The notes beneath the pieces are model-generated. The model ran no database searches. It was not told the origin of the DNA and saw nothing but the letters and a program-made list of their open reading frames with translations. From Prinsepia uniflora (Eukaryota > Streptophyta > Magnoliopsida > Rosales > Rosaceae), in contig CM064874.1 in assembly GCA_032719365.1 (NCBI GenBank), positions 42,806,271 to 42,870,270 on the forward strand: 64,000 nt of DNA, read 5' to 3'. Shown here one piece after another: positions 48,739 to 62,921 of this stretch. How positions within the stretch are numbered: position 1 is the stretch's first letter; every line of letters begins with the position of its first letter. Made by a program: the position numbers and the translations under genes.

Positions 48739-49730
48739 CTTTGCTTTTGGAAAGCATCCAAGCCTTCGCTCATGTGAAGCATCCAAAGCATGCGCTCCTA
48801 TAAAGCACCCAAAGCCTTCGCCCCCGCGAAGCACCAAAGCCTTCGCCCCCCGAAGCACCAAAGTCTTCGCCCCATCGAAGCATCTAAAGCCTTCACTCAT
48901 GTGAAGCATCCAGGCATTCGCTCCTACGAAGCATCCAAAGTCTTTGCCCCTGCGAAGCATCCAAAGACTTCACGGATGCGAAGCATCCAAAGCCTTCGCT
49001 CCTACGAAGCATCCAAAGCCTTTGCTCCTGCGAGGTATCCCAAGCCTTCACCCCCGAGAAGCACCAAAGCCTTCATTCATGCAAAGCATCCAAACCTTCG
49101 CCCCTGCGAAGCATCCAAGCATTCACCCCTACGAAGCATCCAAGCCTTCACTCCTGCAAAGCATCTGAGAATTTTCTACTGTGAAGCATCCAATCCTTCA
49201 CCCTCGCAAAGCATCCAAGCCTTTGCTCCTATGAGGCATCCAAAGCTTTCGCTCATGCGAAGCATCCAAAGCCTTCATCCCCGATAATCGCCAAAGCCTT
49301 TGTTCCCGCGAAGCATCCAAATCCTTTGTTCATACTAAGCATCCAAGCCTTTTCCCGGCGAAGCATCCAAGCCTTCGCTCCTATGAAGCAAGCAAACCTT
49401 CACCATGTGAAGCATCTAAGCCTTCTCCATGCGAAGCATCCAAGCCTTCACTCCTGAAAAGCATCCAAACCTTCGCCATATGAAGCATGCAAGCCTTCGC
49501 TCTGCGAAGCATGCAAGCCTTCGCTCTGCGAAGCATCCAAGCCTTCGCCCTGAGAAGCATCCAAGCCTTCTCCATGCGAAGCATCCAAGCCATCGCTATG
49601 CGAAGCATCCAAGACTTTTCCCTGTGAAGCATTAAGGCCTTCCTCCCAATAGCACTTCAAGCTTTCCTCCTAGAAGCAATCCAAGACTCTATCTGGAAAT
49701 CACTCTAAGCCCTTTTCTGAAAGGCAACTG
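48739..49730. repeat. Minisatellite, right arm
   Basis: It continues the left arm with about 35-40 units of 24-27 bp on the core GCGAAGCATCCAAAGCCTTC, then decays from about 49640. Unit lengths that are not multiples of three keep shifting the frame, and the open frames across it on both strands are by-products of the repeat. Confidence 0.92.
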
Positions 49731-51400
49731 GAGTCAAAAGGCTCCCAGTGGATGTTCATGGTTGCAATAGGGGCATTTGATAAACCTACAAGTTCGGAAG
49801 TTAATTCAAACAAATAAAATTTTTAAAGGAAACTTCGTACATGAATTCAAAGTTTTGTATGAATAGAATTTGCATTTCTTTATTCGAAACACGGTTTGCA
49901 AATCACATATTGATTGCTCAAACCAAGTATTCAATACTAGAATGAAAATACAAGCGTCGACAAAGGGCAACTAATCTAGGGGAATTTTGGGGCAAGGCAT
50001 CAATGTCTATCATCCTTTGGGACTCATTTTATTCTTCAGTTGAAAGTAGAGGAAAAATCGTCCACCATTCCCGACCTCAGCCTCTAGCTCCAGCTCCAGC
50101 TCTTTGGAAATGACTCCGTTGCCATTCATCATATCCAACTTTAGCTTTTTATTTTCTTTTTGGAGTAAAGATGTGAGAGCATATGATAGAAAAATCCGTC
50201 CAAGTCTCAATTGCTGGATTTCAATCCTTGTTGAATTTCCACCTCCAAGAACTTGATCCAGTACACGGAAAGATTGAAGAAAAATCTGCGCATGCTAGAT
50301 GACCTCACTAGTCTAGAACAACCAGAAACAAATGCTCCCGAGCAGACTTGGATGGAATTTCAAGACTTCACTTATTCTCAAGAGGCATGTCAAGTCTCTA
50401 GGATGGCGTCAATTGTCAGACGCAATACAGCGCTCAACCACTCCTTAACCAAGATGTCGGAAGACCTTCTATAATCCAAACCTTTTGAGAATGAAAACTT
50501 CAAAATCCAACTGATGATCAAAGGATGAAATTTGTCTACCAACCACTGGCTGGATTTTTTCCCTTGCAAATATCTGAGAGCCCACACAGAAGAGCACATT
50601 TTGCTAAGCTCCAGAAAGACGCTATTCGGAAAGGTAATCCAATTGCAAGCTTCCCGTGCTTTAAAAATATCAAGTTCCTCAGACTCCATATCTTTCCCTC
50701 AGGTTAGACTCTAACTATGTGAGCCACCATGCTCCCAAGATGTGAGTTTTTTAGACCGCCTTGAAAAAATAAACAGGACACCATTTGAATTATTGCCAAC
50801 AGATGTCCAGCGCTATCAAGAATATGCCAAAAATGAAGGACTAACAATATATAATTTTTCATATATACTTATGATAAAGTTATACATAAAAAATATATAT
50901 TGCCTCTACAATTAGCACAACCTCTGTAACTTCACAATCGAGTAGAGCCCACCCACTTTAGCAAGGCGCTCCACTCTGCACGTAAGCAAAATACCCCAAG
51001 GCGAGGGCCAAGCGTAGCATGACATTTGGAGAATCCGAACTGCGCGCCTCATCCTCCAATCCGAGAGAAACACAAGACGCGTCCCCACTAGCATTAATAG
51101 AGCCACCGACATCAGCGAGCCTCGCCTGCCTAACGCATCACCCAGCATGACAAGCTTGGCCATCTCCCCTCGGAAATTGCACAATTTCCGACCAGCATTG
51201 GCCCATCATCCGATGCTCCAACCAACCGCCGCACTTAACTAGAAAACATAGGTGCTGGCCTTCATGGCAAGAGAGTGAAAACCACACTGACATCAACTCT
51301 CTTTCAATACTGATGTCAGTCACAGAGTGTTCTCCATACCAACCAACCATCTTAATAAAGTTCGGAATTTTTGGAAAATAATGATTCTCCCTTTAAATAA
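49731..51400. other. Noncoding or unrecognised stretch
   Basis: Short frames exist on both strands (for example 50390-50689 minus and 51138-51350 minus), but none shows a domain I recognise or a typical exon structure. It could be decayed genic or transposon sequence. Confidence 0.4.
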
Positions 51401-54400
51401 TACTTTTACTTAAAAAAGTATTAAAGGGAAAATTAATTACAATTTATTTTTTCATTAAATACAAAGAGGGTTTTACTCTGAATTGGAGTTACAAACTTGA
51501 ACTCCTAGAATTAAGAGGATAATTACAAGAGAGCCACAAGTCAAGATTAGTCATACAAATTCAAAGTTTAATCAACTTGAGGTAGTATTCTGAACTCAGT
51601 GGAATTCATCCTACACAAGAACAACGACACAACGAAATTGAATACCAAGTAGAGTCTTACTCCCATATAAAAATTTATCGGGGCCAGAATAAAAATTAAA
51701 ATTTATCGGGGCCAGAATAAAAATTACGTCCCTTAGCATTCCCTGAATTCCTAAGCGATGTGGGGGCATTTGTGGAACCATAAATTACTGAGAAATTATG
51801 GAGCTCCCACGTGGCCCATAATTCTCATAATGTCTAAGTTGCCCCTAGTAATGACATTAACGGCTAATAAAATACCTACACATTAAATAATGTATTTACT
51901 AGATAAATATATTATTTAATCGGGTTAAAATCTCAATAAAATTAATTTCATTATTCTTAAAAATGAATAATTAATATTAATATTAAATTGCTTTCATTAT
52001 CGTCATAATGAGAAATTATTATAATTGTTAAATAATATACTTTATTATTAATATATTATTTATTAATTACAAATTCAACTGACCAATTAGAACGCTTCAA
52101 GACTCTCAAGGCTTTCCTATAGATAGCGGAGCTCATTTCATTCTCAGGGTAACTCATTTATTCGCTTCGAAGTATTTCTTTTTCCTCTCCCAAAACTAAC
52201 TTGAGCATCAAAGTGTTCTTGGTTGAACAACCCTCTGGGCAATCGATCGAGGCAATAATAGCTGATTGTTTGCTATTTGTACGAATTGTGAAGACTTTTT
52301 GCGGTGGGTATGATTTATGCTTCAACAACAACATAACATTGTACTATGGCCTTTCAAGCCTTTTATGCAAAGTACATTAATTAAGAGTCAAACTAATAGA
52401 TAAACTTCATAAGATGATGACATTTGTCCTTATTATAACCGTTCATCCTAACATATATCGAATTCGAAATTAATTAAATTATCTTAATTTATTATGAATC
52501 ATTGCAAGATTGATCAATTTTTTAATATATATATATATATATCTTTGATTTCTTACCATTCTATCTTTATATCTATTCTAGCCCTGGGCATATCGTCCCA
52601 AAATACCAATACCGAAACTTTCCCATCCTATATCATACCGAATTAGAAAAAATAAAAACAAATAGTAAAACCGAAAGGATGATCGGTATGGTACCGATAC
52701 CGTATCGGTTCCAACTAGTACGAGATCGATTTCAGTATTGAGAAATATTGTCCTGTACCGAAATCAAACCGATTTGATTTCTTTTAATTAATTAAAAAAT
52801 TAAATTAAATATAAAAATAATAAAAATAAAAACCCTAACCCAAAAAAAGGGAATGCGCTTTATGTCCTTACTACATAGTCTTACTATCTCACACCCTCAC
52901 ACTTCAACTCTTCTTCTATAGTATAAAAAAACCTAGCAGCCTATAACCTATCAACCACAGCCCAGCTCCGAGCTTGCGACTTTGACCTCGACATCGACTC
53001 TTCTTCTACTCTTCTTCGGCTTCGCCTTCTCGTTGATCTGCCATCGTCGTCCTACTGCGAGTTTTTCTCATGCTCTATCTCTCTCTCGCACTCCACCGCC
53101 CACATCCCACATCGTCGCTGATTTATGATTCCTAGCCGATGTGCCGTCCACTGCCCGCTGGACGTCGCATGATAGATTTTTTATTGAACAAAGAATTCTA
53201 AACAATAACTCTAGAGTGATACTTTCCAAGTGCACAAAATCGTATGATAGAGTACAGTAGGTTTGCAAAGGTCGATCCCTCGAGGACTTATTTCAACGTG
53301 ATTCCACTTTTATTTTGTATTTGGTAACTCAGCTTTAAAGTAAATGCAATGGGGGGTTTTTAAGATTGGTTGTTGTCACGAATTATAAGTGCAAAATAGA
53401 AAGTAAAGTGATGAAGGCTTGATTGATTTTAAGATTGATTGACCTTAGTCGAATTAGGGCTTACTATCCACCATTACCAATTATAGTTCTCATTAGATTT
53501 CCTTGACCTAATTACTATACATGTTCTGAATTAAGTGCTAGTGTAAGGGTTCGACTAAGGCCCACCTCACACCTATTATCCTCTCTTAACTGTCATATTT
53601 TAAGCGTGATGTCTGCTCTAAAACTTATATTATCGATTGTGCGTGATAATACATGAAACACAAAGAAGATTTGATGACACTACACTATCCCTAGAAAAGT
53701 GATGTGCAATTCTAAGTTGTCATGAGTTTAGATTACGAATAAGATTTCCCTTCTTAAACTCAATGCTACAAATTGCAAGATGATATGATGGTTCGTCAAG
53801 CAATTACATCAACAATTATACACAAACAAGGTGATCAAGCTTATAAGCGTAAATTGAGTTCATGAAACGCGGTAATCCAACAAATTCAGTATGCATAATA
53901 ATCACAGTCAAGAGCCAAAAATCTAAGTAGGAACTAACATGGCTAGGGCTTCAAGCAGCCCAGTCCTAATGGAAACTACTCACACATGCTTAGATTAATC
54001 AACATAGTAAAAGAGTGCATAAAAACGTAAAGAGATTAAAGGAATTGAAAACACAAATACAAATGAGCAGTGAGACGCAGGAAAAGAGGCACAAACACTT
54101 TTTCTTCTCCCAAGCTTCACGTCAAAACCTTAGAGCAAAAACTGAATGGAAAACTGGGAAACTGAAAAATACTTTTATTAATTTGCGAAAGAGAAAACTA
54201 CAATAATGTCTAGGGGGTCGAACCCTAATTTTGCTAAGTGACTATATATAGAGAGGCACGAATCCTCTGAAACCTATGAGAGATTTCAGCAGGAACTCCT
54301 AGTAGACTTTGGATTGGGACACATGCCCTGTTTAAGTGGAGGATCAAGTTTGAATGTGATGAGGAATTGACTTTCTTTTGAGGTAAGAAACAAAGATAAA

Positions 54401-57400
54401 TGCCCTGATTTATCTCCAATCTTTAAGGGACTTATCCTACTAAATATAGGGAAAGATAAGCTAATCAATCCCTTAAATCTAGAACTTGGACAGCTAGCAC
54501 ACGGTGGGATTAGTCAACACTTATTTCAAGTGTGAACACAAGGCAATTTTGGCCAAGAAAATAGTTAGGAAATTTCTTTGTTGATCTTGAGTGATTTAAT
54601 TGCATAAATGATGTGTCTTTGACACTTGGAGATGAGATGGACAGTCTGATCTTGTTCCAGACCCTAGAAAGTGCAAGAACAAGGCCAAGGCCCCAAAAGA
54701 AGCCAAAAAGGGCCTAGGCCTAAGCCATTTCTTGAAAGTACTACGATCAAGACATCAATAGTGCTCTTCGAAATATTAGGGAATTTTTTTCCCAAGCGCA
54801 TATTAAGAGCCTAAAACTCGGGTCATTATATAGCCGGAACAGAAAGGACAAAAGGTGGAACCGCTAGCCGTGGGTCCTAAAAATGAGGTACACAAGCAGC
54901 CCGCATTGGGCACAAGGGACACACCAGTGACCTCAGCTAGGGCATGACCTTCATCTTAGGGCATTTCTTCATTGCAACTCGGATTTCGTCCATTCTTTTT
55001 GCCTTATCCGCAAGATTGCTTGGCTTCCATATTCTACACAAGTCTCACAAAAAGGATAATTTTCTCCTACTATGTGCACACATATAATCAAAAGACAAGG
55101 GAAATGGAGAGGAAATGACATTGAAACAATGCATAGATAATGAATGATCACCGCACTAGAGCTGCGAGCCTTATCTCGGCCTCTCCAGCAAGATTCTTGA
55201 TGGTTGATGTAAGTGAAAGGTATTGCTTATGATATATGGTTTTTGTTGCCATTAGTTAATCTTTCGGCTAGCTAGGTTCATGATCCATCATATATGAATG
55301 TACAACTGTAAACTCTTGTTTAATTGTTAAAGACATCTTATTTGGTAAATCTTTATAAAAGCTTCGCTTAGAAACCAAAACGATGAGATTATTCCTTTTC
55401 TTTCCCAGTCAGAAGTTGCATAATCCAATATTCAACCCAAAATTTTTGCTATGATCAATTTATGTACATAAACCCAGAACTCCAAATAATCGGAGGGACT
55501 AAGGTGCTGGAAATTTATACCGATTTATGGATTATATGAATTATGCATTATGGATTGTATGAATTCGTTATGAATTGGTACAAATTATGGAATATAGAAT
55601 TATGGATTGGTACAAATTATGAGCAGGACTTGGTACAAATTAATACAAACTTGATATGCTAAAGCTAAGCATTAAAGTACACACAAAGTCACACTCAACA
55701 CTTAATGAAAACATATACAAATTAAAAACCTTTTGTGTAGATGTAGCATTGATAAGTAGGGATCGTTCTTAACCGGGAATTGAGAGTACCTAAGCATGAT
55801 TATCGTTTGATTATTTAATTAGGGGGTAATTGATTGCCTCTAATATCCTACATGATTAACTAATCTAAACTAAACTAACCTAATCTATTATTTACATGGT
55901 CAACTCATCTTTAACCTAACTCATTCATGAATTCTATTAAATCCAACCTATGAAATCCTCTAGTTCTAGCCTTACGAGTTATTTGCATATTATCTTCAAT
56001 GAATTAGACTCGGGGACAGCTCGACTATCTAATCAAGCATTAAGGACAAACATACAATCATAACAAAAACTAGAATCATAGAACACATAGAATATTGAAA
56101 TCAATACAAATCATAAAACCAAGAATAATATTAAAAATCAGTTCATAAACCAAGATATTCAAGCACAAAAGATAACTGTATCACACTTTTTCTCTTCGGG
56201 ACACCCTATGGATACGAAGTGATTGGACACTCTTTCGTGAGACACTCAGAGACAGCATGACTATGCCACAGATGAAGGTGTAGAGGATGACGTATGGTAT
56301 AATTAACATTGCACGAGAAATCTTGATTTTATTGAAAAGGGAAAATTGGTTAAGTATAGCTTCGATACAAAGAATGAGCGACATCTTACAATTAGCCTAA
56401 ACCTATCTATTTATAGGAGAAAATTAATCCTCAAATAAATAGGAGTTCACAATTTAAATCCTAAAAGAAAAATGATTAAACTAATTAATATTGAAGTCCT
56501 AAAGAACTAAGGTTTACTTTGGGAAAAAAGAAACCAATCCTAACTTGAATTGGACAAATTTTCCACAAGGAAAGAATTAGGTGCTAGAATTTGAACCGGA
56601 AACGATTCAGTGGAAGCCCACTGAAATTTGGGTTGGAATTCGGAGTCAAAGGGCGTGGTCAACAAGAAAGGGGGTTGGAAAGAGACTCGGTGGACGTGCG
56701 CTGAAGCAAGGTGGACGCGCACCGAAGCTGACCACAGAGATTCAGGAAACGTGCGCCGAGCTGGTGTTGTCGCCTTCGGTACACGCGCACGGAAGCTGGT
56801 GTAGGATGTCTGTTTAGATTCGATAGGCCCTTCCAAATTCTTGAGTGGTTTTGGTGGCTTCCTTTCATTCAATCATAAATTCTTCAATATAATTCCGATT
56901 GAGGTGATTCTTTCGCCTAAATTCTCGTAATTCTGAGATCTATCCAATTCTGCATATTTGTCGCAAAATATGTTATTTTATACAATTTTTTTGTATTTAA
57001 ACATTAAAAGATAAGCATAAAGGGCATAAAATGATGCTTAATTCAAGGGTTATCAAATACCTGCACACTTAGACTTTGCTAGTCCCTAGCAAATAGCAAA
57101 ACAAACTAAAGCTTTGAAAACTCATTTTTCTTTCTTTTCTTTTTCTTAAAATTAAAAAAAAAACTATTAAGCCCTAAACCATTTGTCTCAAATTGTATCA
57201 ACATAAGTATGGCATAAAAGATTTAAACTAAGAAGCGATATAGTATATAGAATTCAAAAGTTAATAAATCATAACAAAATGCCTTGACAAGTAAGACAAT
57301 GAGTAAAATTGGTGAAATGTATCTCACCATGGATAACACAAGTATGAATCAACTCACAAGGATATGCACTCATGATTGCCACTCAATGTGTATAGGGTTT

Positions 57401-57685
57401 GTGTTTGCACTCAAGGTATGTGAGAAAGATGTTCACATAATAGAAAGTAAGTAACTTTATAAAAATTTCAAACATAAACCATAAGATAGTGAACATACTT
57501 GCACAAATGAACTAAAACCATAAGTTTACTCAAGTGATAGACTCAACTAATCAAAATTTACTCATCTCAAGGATCATAAGGTCTTAATTTAAGGTTGTAA
57601 TGGGGCTAGGTGTAGAGGCAAGGAATTTTAGGATAGTGGTGTTAAATTTGTTTTAGGACTCACCAAAGGCTCCATCATATATTCA
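51401..57685. other. AT-rich noncoding region, probable transposon debris
   Basis: No gene is supported. Visible: a tandem pair of 28-bp units at 51671-51726; a block at about 51760-52330 with a CCCACGTGGCCC G-box, a TATA-like CTATAGATAG, and an ACTTGAGCATCAAAGTG word of the kind found in plant LTRs; a region near 52577-52790 rich in ACCGATACCG-like words that often belong to hAT-type elements; and two stretches (about 53160-54840 and 55490-57100) whose beginnings (GTCGATCCCTCGAGGACT near 53268; GGATCGTTCTTAACCGGGAA near 55759) and TATATATAG/TATTTATAG words resemble noncoding ends of plant LTR elements. I could not define termini or target duplications. Confidence 0.4.
51671..51726. repeat. 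28-bp tandem duplication
   Basis: Two adjacent copies of a unit containing TTTATCGGGGCCAGAATAA, at 51671 and 51699. Confidence 0.85.
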
Positions 57686-57893
57686 TGACAGGGCCATCCC
57701 CGAAGGGACCTTGATAACCGTGCCTAGTCGTGCTCCCGTCTGGCAAGTCGACTGGAGTTCCCAAATTATCCTCAGCACTTGCCAAACAAGGGATAATCAA
57801 ACGTGTGCCCACTCATGCCTCCACCTCTCGAATAGCCTCGATTAGCGAGCCACAACCTGGAGGGTCAATAAAAACACAAAAGGTGTGAGTGGA

Positions 57894-60701
57894 TGACAGG
57901 ACCCGCCCCGATCCCACAGGGACCACAAGGGGACGTGCCCTGCTCCCGTCTGACACCCAATAATTCATACCAATTTTAACCTCCAAACATTTAAAAGCAT
58001 AAATAACCAAATAAACGTTATACATCAATTCCGAATTAAACGAATGTCAGACAAGGGATGAAAATCCGAAATACAAGTTGCGAGCACGACTCTATTAAAA
58101 ACCTGCGGGTACACCACCCAACAGGGGTTCAGGTACGCAGAAAGTGGATCTATGCCTCAGCCTCTGGTTCCTCCTCTACCTCAGTTTCCCGACCTGGAGG
58201 GGTTATCAAAACAGTAAGGGTGAGTGGACCGAAACTCAAGTTTATAAAATCATTTGATAAGTAACACATATAATTTACCCCTCTGTTTTCCAAACATGCA
58301 TGCATCATTATTTAAAATCATAAACCATATAATATAAACCATAAGGCATGTAATAAAAACATAAGTATAATTTTAGTTGCTGCACTATACACTCCAATCC
58401 CGACATCCCTGATGTCTGACGTCCCTGACGTCAATAAGGTCACAATCACAAGGCTACGCGTGCCACTCGGGTCTCAATTTCCGAGTTCAATCCCCGAACC
58501 CCGTTCGGGTACAGCATCCCCGATGCTTAGCGTCATAGACGCTGGACGTTCTAGACGTCCGTGACCTCTCCGGGGTACCTCATCCGGAGGAGACAATATA
58601 ACATGGAAGGATCTATACAGTGCAGTACCAAATACATTTTATCGATATCCACATGCAAGGTATATATATACCTAGATAAAATCTGAATCAATCATTAAGT
58701 TTCACCAAACGGGTCTCAAGCCCAAATACCGTGAAACGTGCCATAACCATATTTTCCATATCATCAAAAACATCATTGTTTTAGCATATGAATAAGTATA
58801 ATAAAACCAGAAAACGTTTATGCACGCAAGGGTTTAAGAAAATGGCCCACTCACAGTACAGTCCTGCTGAAAACCGAGCGTTTACCCTCGATCTGGTACA
58901 ATTACAAAATTCCTGTCACATCCAAAGTATACGTAAGGGTAAATACAAACCCCTAACATTCAACCAAGAAACCCTAGACCGAAACCGGTCCGGAAAAGCT
59001 GCCCGAACACGCTTTCCAAGGCAAAAACTCTCATTTTGACCAACTTAATGATCTCCGATCGACCCGAAACCACCGCCATTGGATCCGGATCGTCGAAACC
59101 TAAAGAATGGTGGTGGTCCCACCAAAATTACTGTTCACACGCGCCCCCACGCGCCTGGTCAACCCTCTGGTCAACGGTGCTACAGTACTGCTGACGTCAG
59201 CATGACGTCAGCATGACGTCACTGCTGACGTCAGCATGACGTCATCACTGACAGTGTCAGAGGACACGTGTCAGCAGTCCATTGGTCCCTGGGCTGACTG
59301 AATTCTGACATGATGACATCATCATGACGTCACTGCTGACGTCAGCATGATGACGTCATCCGCTACAGTAACCGGGTCTGAGAACCGGGTCACCGCAGAC
59401 CCACGGTTCGACCCGATCAGTTCTCTCCAACTCGTCCACCATTTCTGATGGGATTTGTTCCTATGGACTCGTCACAAGGTGTTCTATGGTTCTACGGACT
59501 CAAAACTAGTTTCTAGGTTCAAAGAACTACCTGAAAATCGACAGAAATCCGGCTGCCGGCACTGGTTCGTCTTCTCCGTCGAGTCGTCCAGCTTCCAGCC
59601 GTGAACCTTGGTTTAAAATGGTCGTCTGGGTCCCTTAAGTGTGTCTCAGAAGCAAACAAACAAAATCAACGTCAAAAATGATCGTTTCGAAGAAGGGAAG
59701 GTAATCGGGTCATACGGGTTTTTCAACCTACCGCCGCCGTGTCACCGCCGCACGTCGTCCAGTCCAGCAGAGGGTCGTCCTGCCGTCACAGTGATCCCAA
59801 CCGTACGTTGGTTCGAGCCTCAGAGTGAAGGTTTGGACGGTTTGGTGACTTGGGTTGTTCGGGTCTCCTTCTCGGGTCTGGGAGGAATTCCGGCCGTGCA
59901 GGTGGCCGTGGGGAGGTGGTCGGCGTCTGGGGTGTGGCTGCTGGTCGCCTGGTGTTACCGTGAGGGTGAGGTTGCAAGGTGAGGGGCTGGTGTGTTGGTT
60001 CGAATGGTTAGCCGTGCACACGATTTGGAAGAATGAAGAGTGAAAATTCTGGGAATTAATAAACAGGTTGGCTGGATGGTTTGAAGGGCTGAGATTAAAT
60101 CTCAGCATAGGATCAATGGTGAGGATTTGAGGAGAGGAAATTAATTGTTTAATCCAATGGCCAACAGAGATCCATGTTTTAGGGAGTGTGGGGATGAGTG
60201 ACACTTGTCACTCATCCAAGGGTCCAGAATGATTTGATTAAAGTAACCAGATTCCATAAATAAAATAATATTTTAATCCGGTTCTCGGTTGGTTCGGTTA
60301 AATGCGAAATACTTCCGTGACCATAACTTCCCCGTACGAAGTCCGATTTCGGCGTGCCGCCTGTCTACGGACTCAGGACGTCGAGACCTACCCAACGGTC
60401 CTTGAGTCAACCGAAAAATAGTTTCCAAGGGAAAAGTCAACATTTTCACCCCCAAATGTCCAAATTACGGTAATGCCCCTGAACTTCCGATAGTCATAAC
60501 TTTTTCCCTGATCGTCCGAAATGGACGTGCCACCTGTCTATGAACTTGTGACGTCCCGAACTACGTCACGGTCATAGGTTAAAGTCCATTTAATTTATAA
60601 ATCAAAAAGTCAACAATTGGCCAAATCCAACGCAAGGGTAAAAGCGTCAATTCAAACATTAAATTACAATATTAAAATCCTCGAATTTCCGGGGTGTTAC
60701 A
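57894..60701 (-). mobile_element. Solo LTR of an A-like subfamily nested in B2
   Basis: A 2,808-bp LTR from TGACAGGACCCGCC to GGGGTGTTACA, with TSD GTGGA at 57889-57893 and 60702-60706. The first 1.2 kb closely matches family A. The middle (59050-60250) differs from the A copies at 17 and 25 kb and instead carries eight TGACGTCA octamers (59192-59358) and a palindrome at 60192-60217, so this is a distinct subfamily or recombinant. Confidence 0.92.
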
Positions 60702-62921
60702 GTGGACAAAAATGAATCAGTTTATAAAACAGTTACAGAAAGACATTTTTACCCTCCACGTAAAACCAATGCATGCATTCGAAAATAATTTCATAATTCG
60801 TTTCATTTCCAATATAAGAAAGTCGTGTATGAAAATCAAAATCATTTTCCTTTGCTCAAACCTCGGACTTAGCCTGAAACCATAAACACGGGGAATTAGC
60901 CCAAAATCATAAAATCAAATCCAAATACAAGAACATAGTCCAAAACCCCATCAAGCCACATAAACCGGGCCATTGCCCAACACATCCGAAAACATCGGAA
61001 ATCAACAATAATTCAAAAGTCAATCAATCTGCTGGATCTCAAGTGCGCCCGAGTCTTTAAACTCAAAATCATGCACATAATCAGACCTTCCCGGGATATC
61101 AACGAGTCTTTAAACTCAGAGCATAATCAATAGGCCTCGGGGGATATCACAATAACCAAGTCTTTAAACTCACGAGTCTTTAAACTCAATCCGGGTCTTT
61201 AAACCCAGTCCGGGCCCGCCCCTTCATCAATCAACCGGGTCTTTAAACCCAAAACATCATCCATCAATAGTACTAGGTCTTTAAACCCAAAACCATTTGT
61301 AAATCACAACAAATCCAGAATCCATCGTAAACCAATTTCCCAAGTCAAATCCGAGATCACACTTAATCGAAATGGAACTCATGTCCGAATTTCACATTCA
61401 AATCCCCAATCATATCCATCATCCATTCCCGAATCTGAATTCGAAATAATTATTCCGTAAGCCGGCATCTGGAACTGTCATCCCGAACCCAAATCTGGAA
61501 ATCCACTTTCAAGTTTCTGAAAATCGAAATCTCGTTCATCAAAACCACTGTTATGAACTGGGCATCAAGCTTGAAATCACTTTTCCCAAAATCCGTTTAA
61601 ATCCTTGAAATCAAATCGTATTTCAAATCCCAAAGTCAAAGCATCAAAACCATGATCAAATCACAAAATATTCGAAATCTCGTAAAACGCGCAAATCCTT
61701 AATAATCTCGAAATACGTGTCAAAATCGTAAGTCATACTCACAATCATAATCAAACATCCTTAAAACATGATACGCACCAATCATGTAAAATCGTTCATC
61801 AAACCATCATCAAGGCATAAGAGAAATCATAGTCTCGAAATACGTGCAATTACGTATTGCATATTGAAATACGTATAAATACGGAAATCGTGATTATCAC
61901 AAATCATAATCATAATTATAGGAATCATAGAAACAGTTATGCATGCATTAAATTTTAGAAAGCAAAGTCCACTCACACACCGTCCATATCGCTCTCTTTT
62001 TGAGCTACACGTGTTTCCGTAATTTCTGACATTTTCCAGGAATCTCGAATCCTGTCCGAAAACATTCCTGAGTGTCACTAAGGACTAAAATAACATCATA
62101 CTAATTTCCCATAATTTTCCGGGAAATAAATATTAATTAAAAACGTAACATAAACCTTCGGACCCTCGAAACAATATCGAAACGGTGTCCGATTAACTCG
62201 AAACCAACGCTAAAATGTTCGTTACATTGCATAGGACAAAAGTCGTGTTGAACTCACCTCGAGAATCGGGCCCACGCGCCCTCACGCGCCGCTGCAAGTG
62301 GCTGCTCATGAAACTCACGCGCCGTGCTACTGTACGGCTACAGTGTTCTTCCTTACCCGAACACCTGTAAAATGGGTCTTTTAGCCCGCGTCTTGACCCG
62401 GTTCAATCTCTGTCAAAATCAACTTAAATTCCTCAATTAATCCATCATGTAGCATCGCAATAAACTTAATTAAGGGTCTGTAACATTCATTCCAATCATC
62501 ACGGCCTAAAACCAACTCAATTGAATTCAAGTTCTAATCCTGGTTCAACGTCCCAGTTCATCAAACAGTCATTGATTTTCTTCAATTAACTAGTTAGGGA
62601 GTATCATAGTCTTACTATAAAGATGCTTTTTGAAATCAACTTCATAAAGACTTACCTCCAATTACACGAACACAAGCTCGCGATTTCTGGATTCCCACCA
62701 TGTCCGTTCATGGCTCCAAGGGCTTCGAAGCTTGCATCTCTTGATTTGGATCGACGAATTAAGGTCCCATAAGGCGTATTCGAACATTAATTTGGCTTGG
62801 GCTGGCCTACAATTTGAAATCGAATTCTCACTCTCTCAAGAACCCGTTTCGCATTTCGAACTCCCCTCTCACCATTTTCATCACTTTTCTTCCTCTCTCC
62901 GTCTCAAAACTCTGCTCTCCT

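Noticed and set aside
48790..49287. 165-codon open frame across the minisatellite
   Set aside because: It is made of repeat units whose lengths shift the frame; similar frames occur on the other strand. No start context or domain supports a protein.
48739..49730. CRISPR-like regular repeats
   Set aside because: Units are directly adjacent with no unique spacers, and the genome is a plant's. It is a minisatellite.
51760..52330. A Copia-type LTR
   Set aside because: LTR-like words and a G-box are present, but there is no partner LTR, primer site or target duplication.
52577..52790. A complete hAT element
   Set aside because: One end-like word and ACCGATACCG-rich sequence are visible, but I found no matching inverted end or 8-bp duplication.
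59641..60204. Overlapping frames of 113 and 158 codons on opposite strands
   Set aside because: Both lie within the A-like solo LTR in a GC-rich stretch; neither shows a domain or is kept in other copies.
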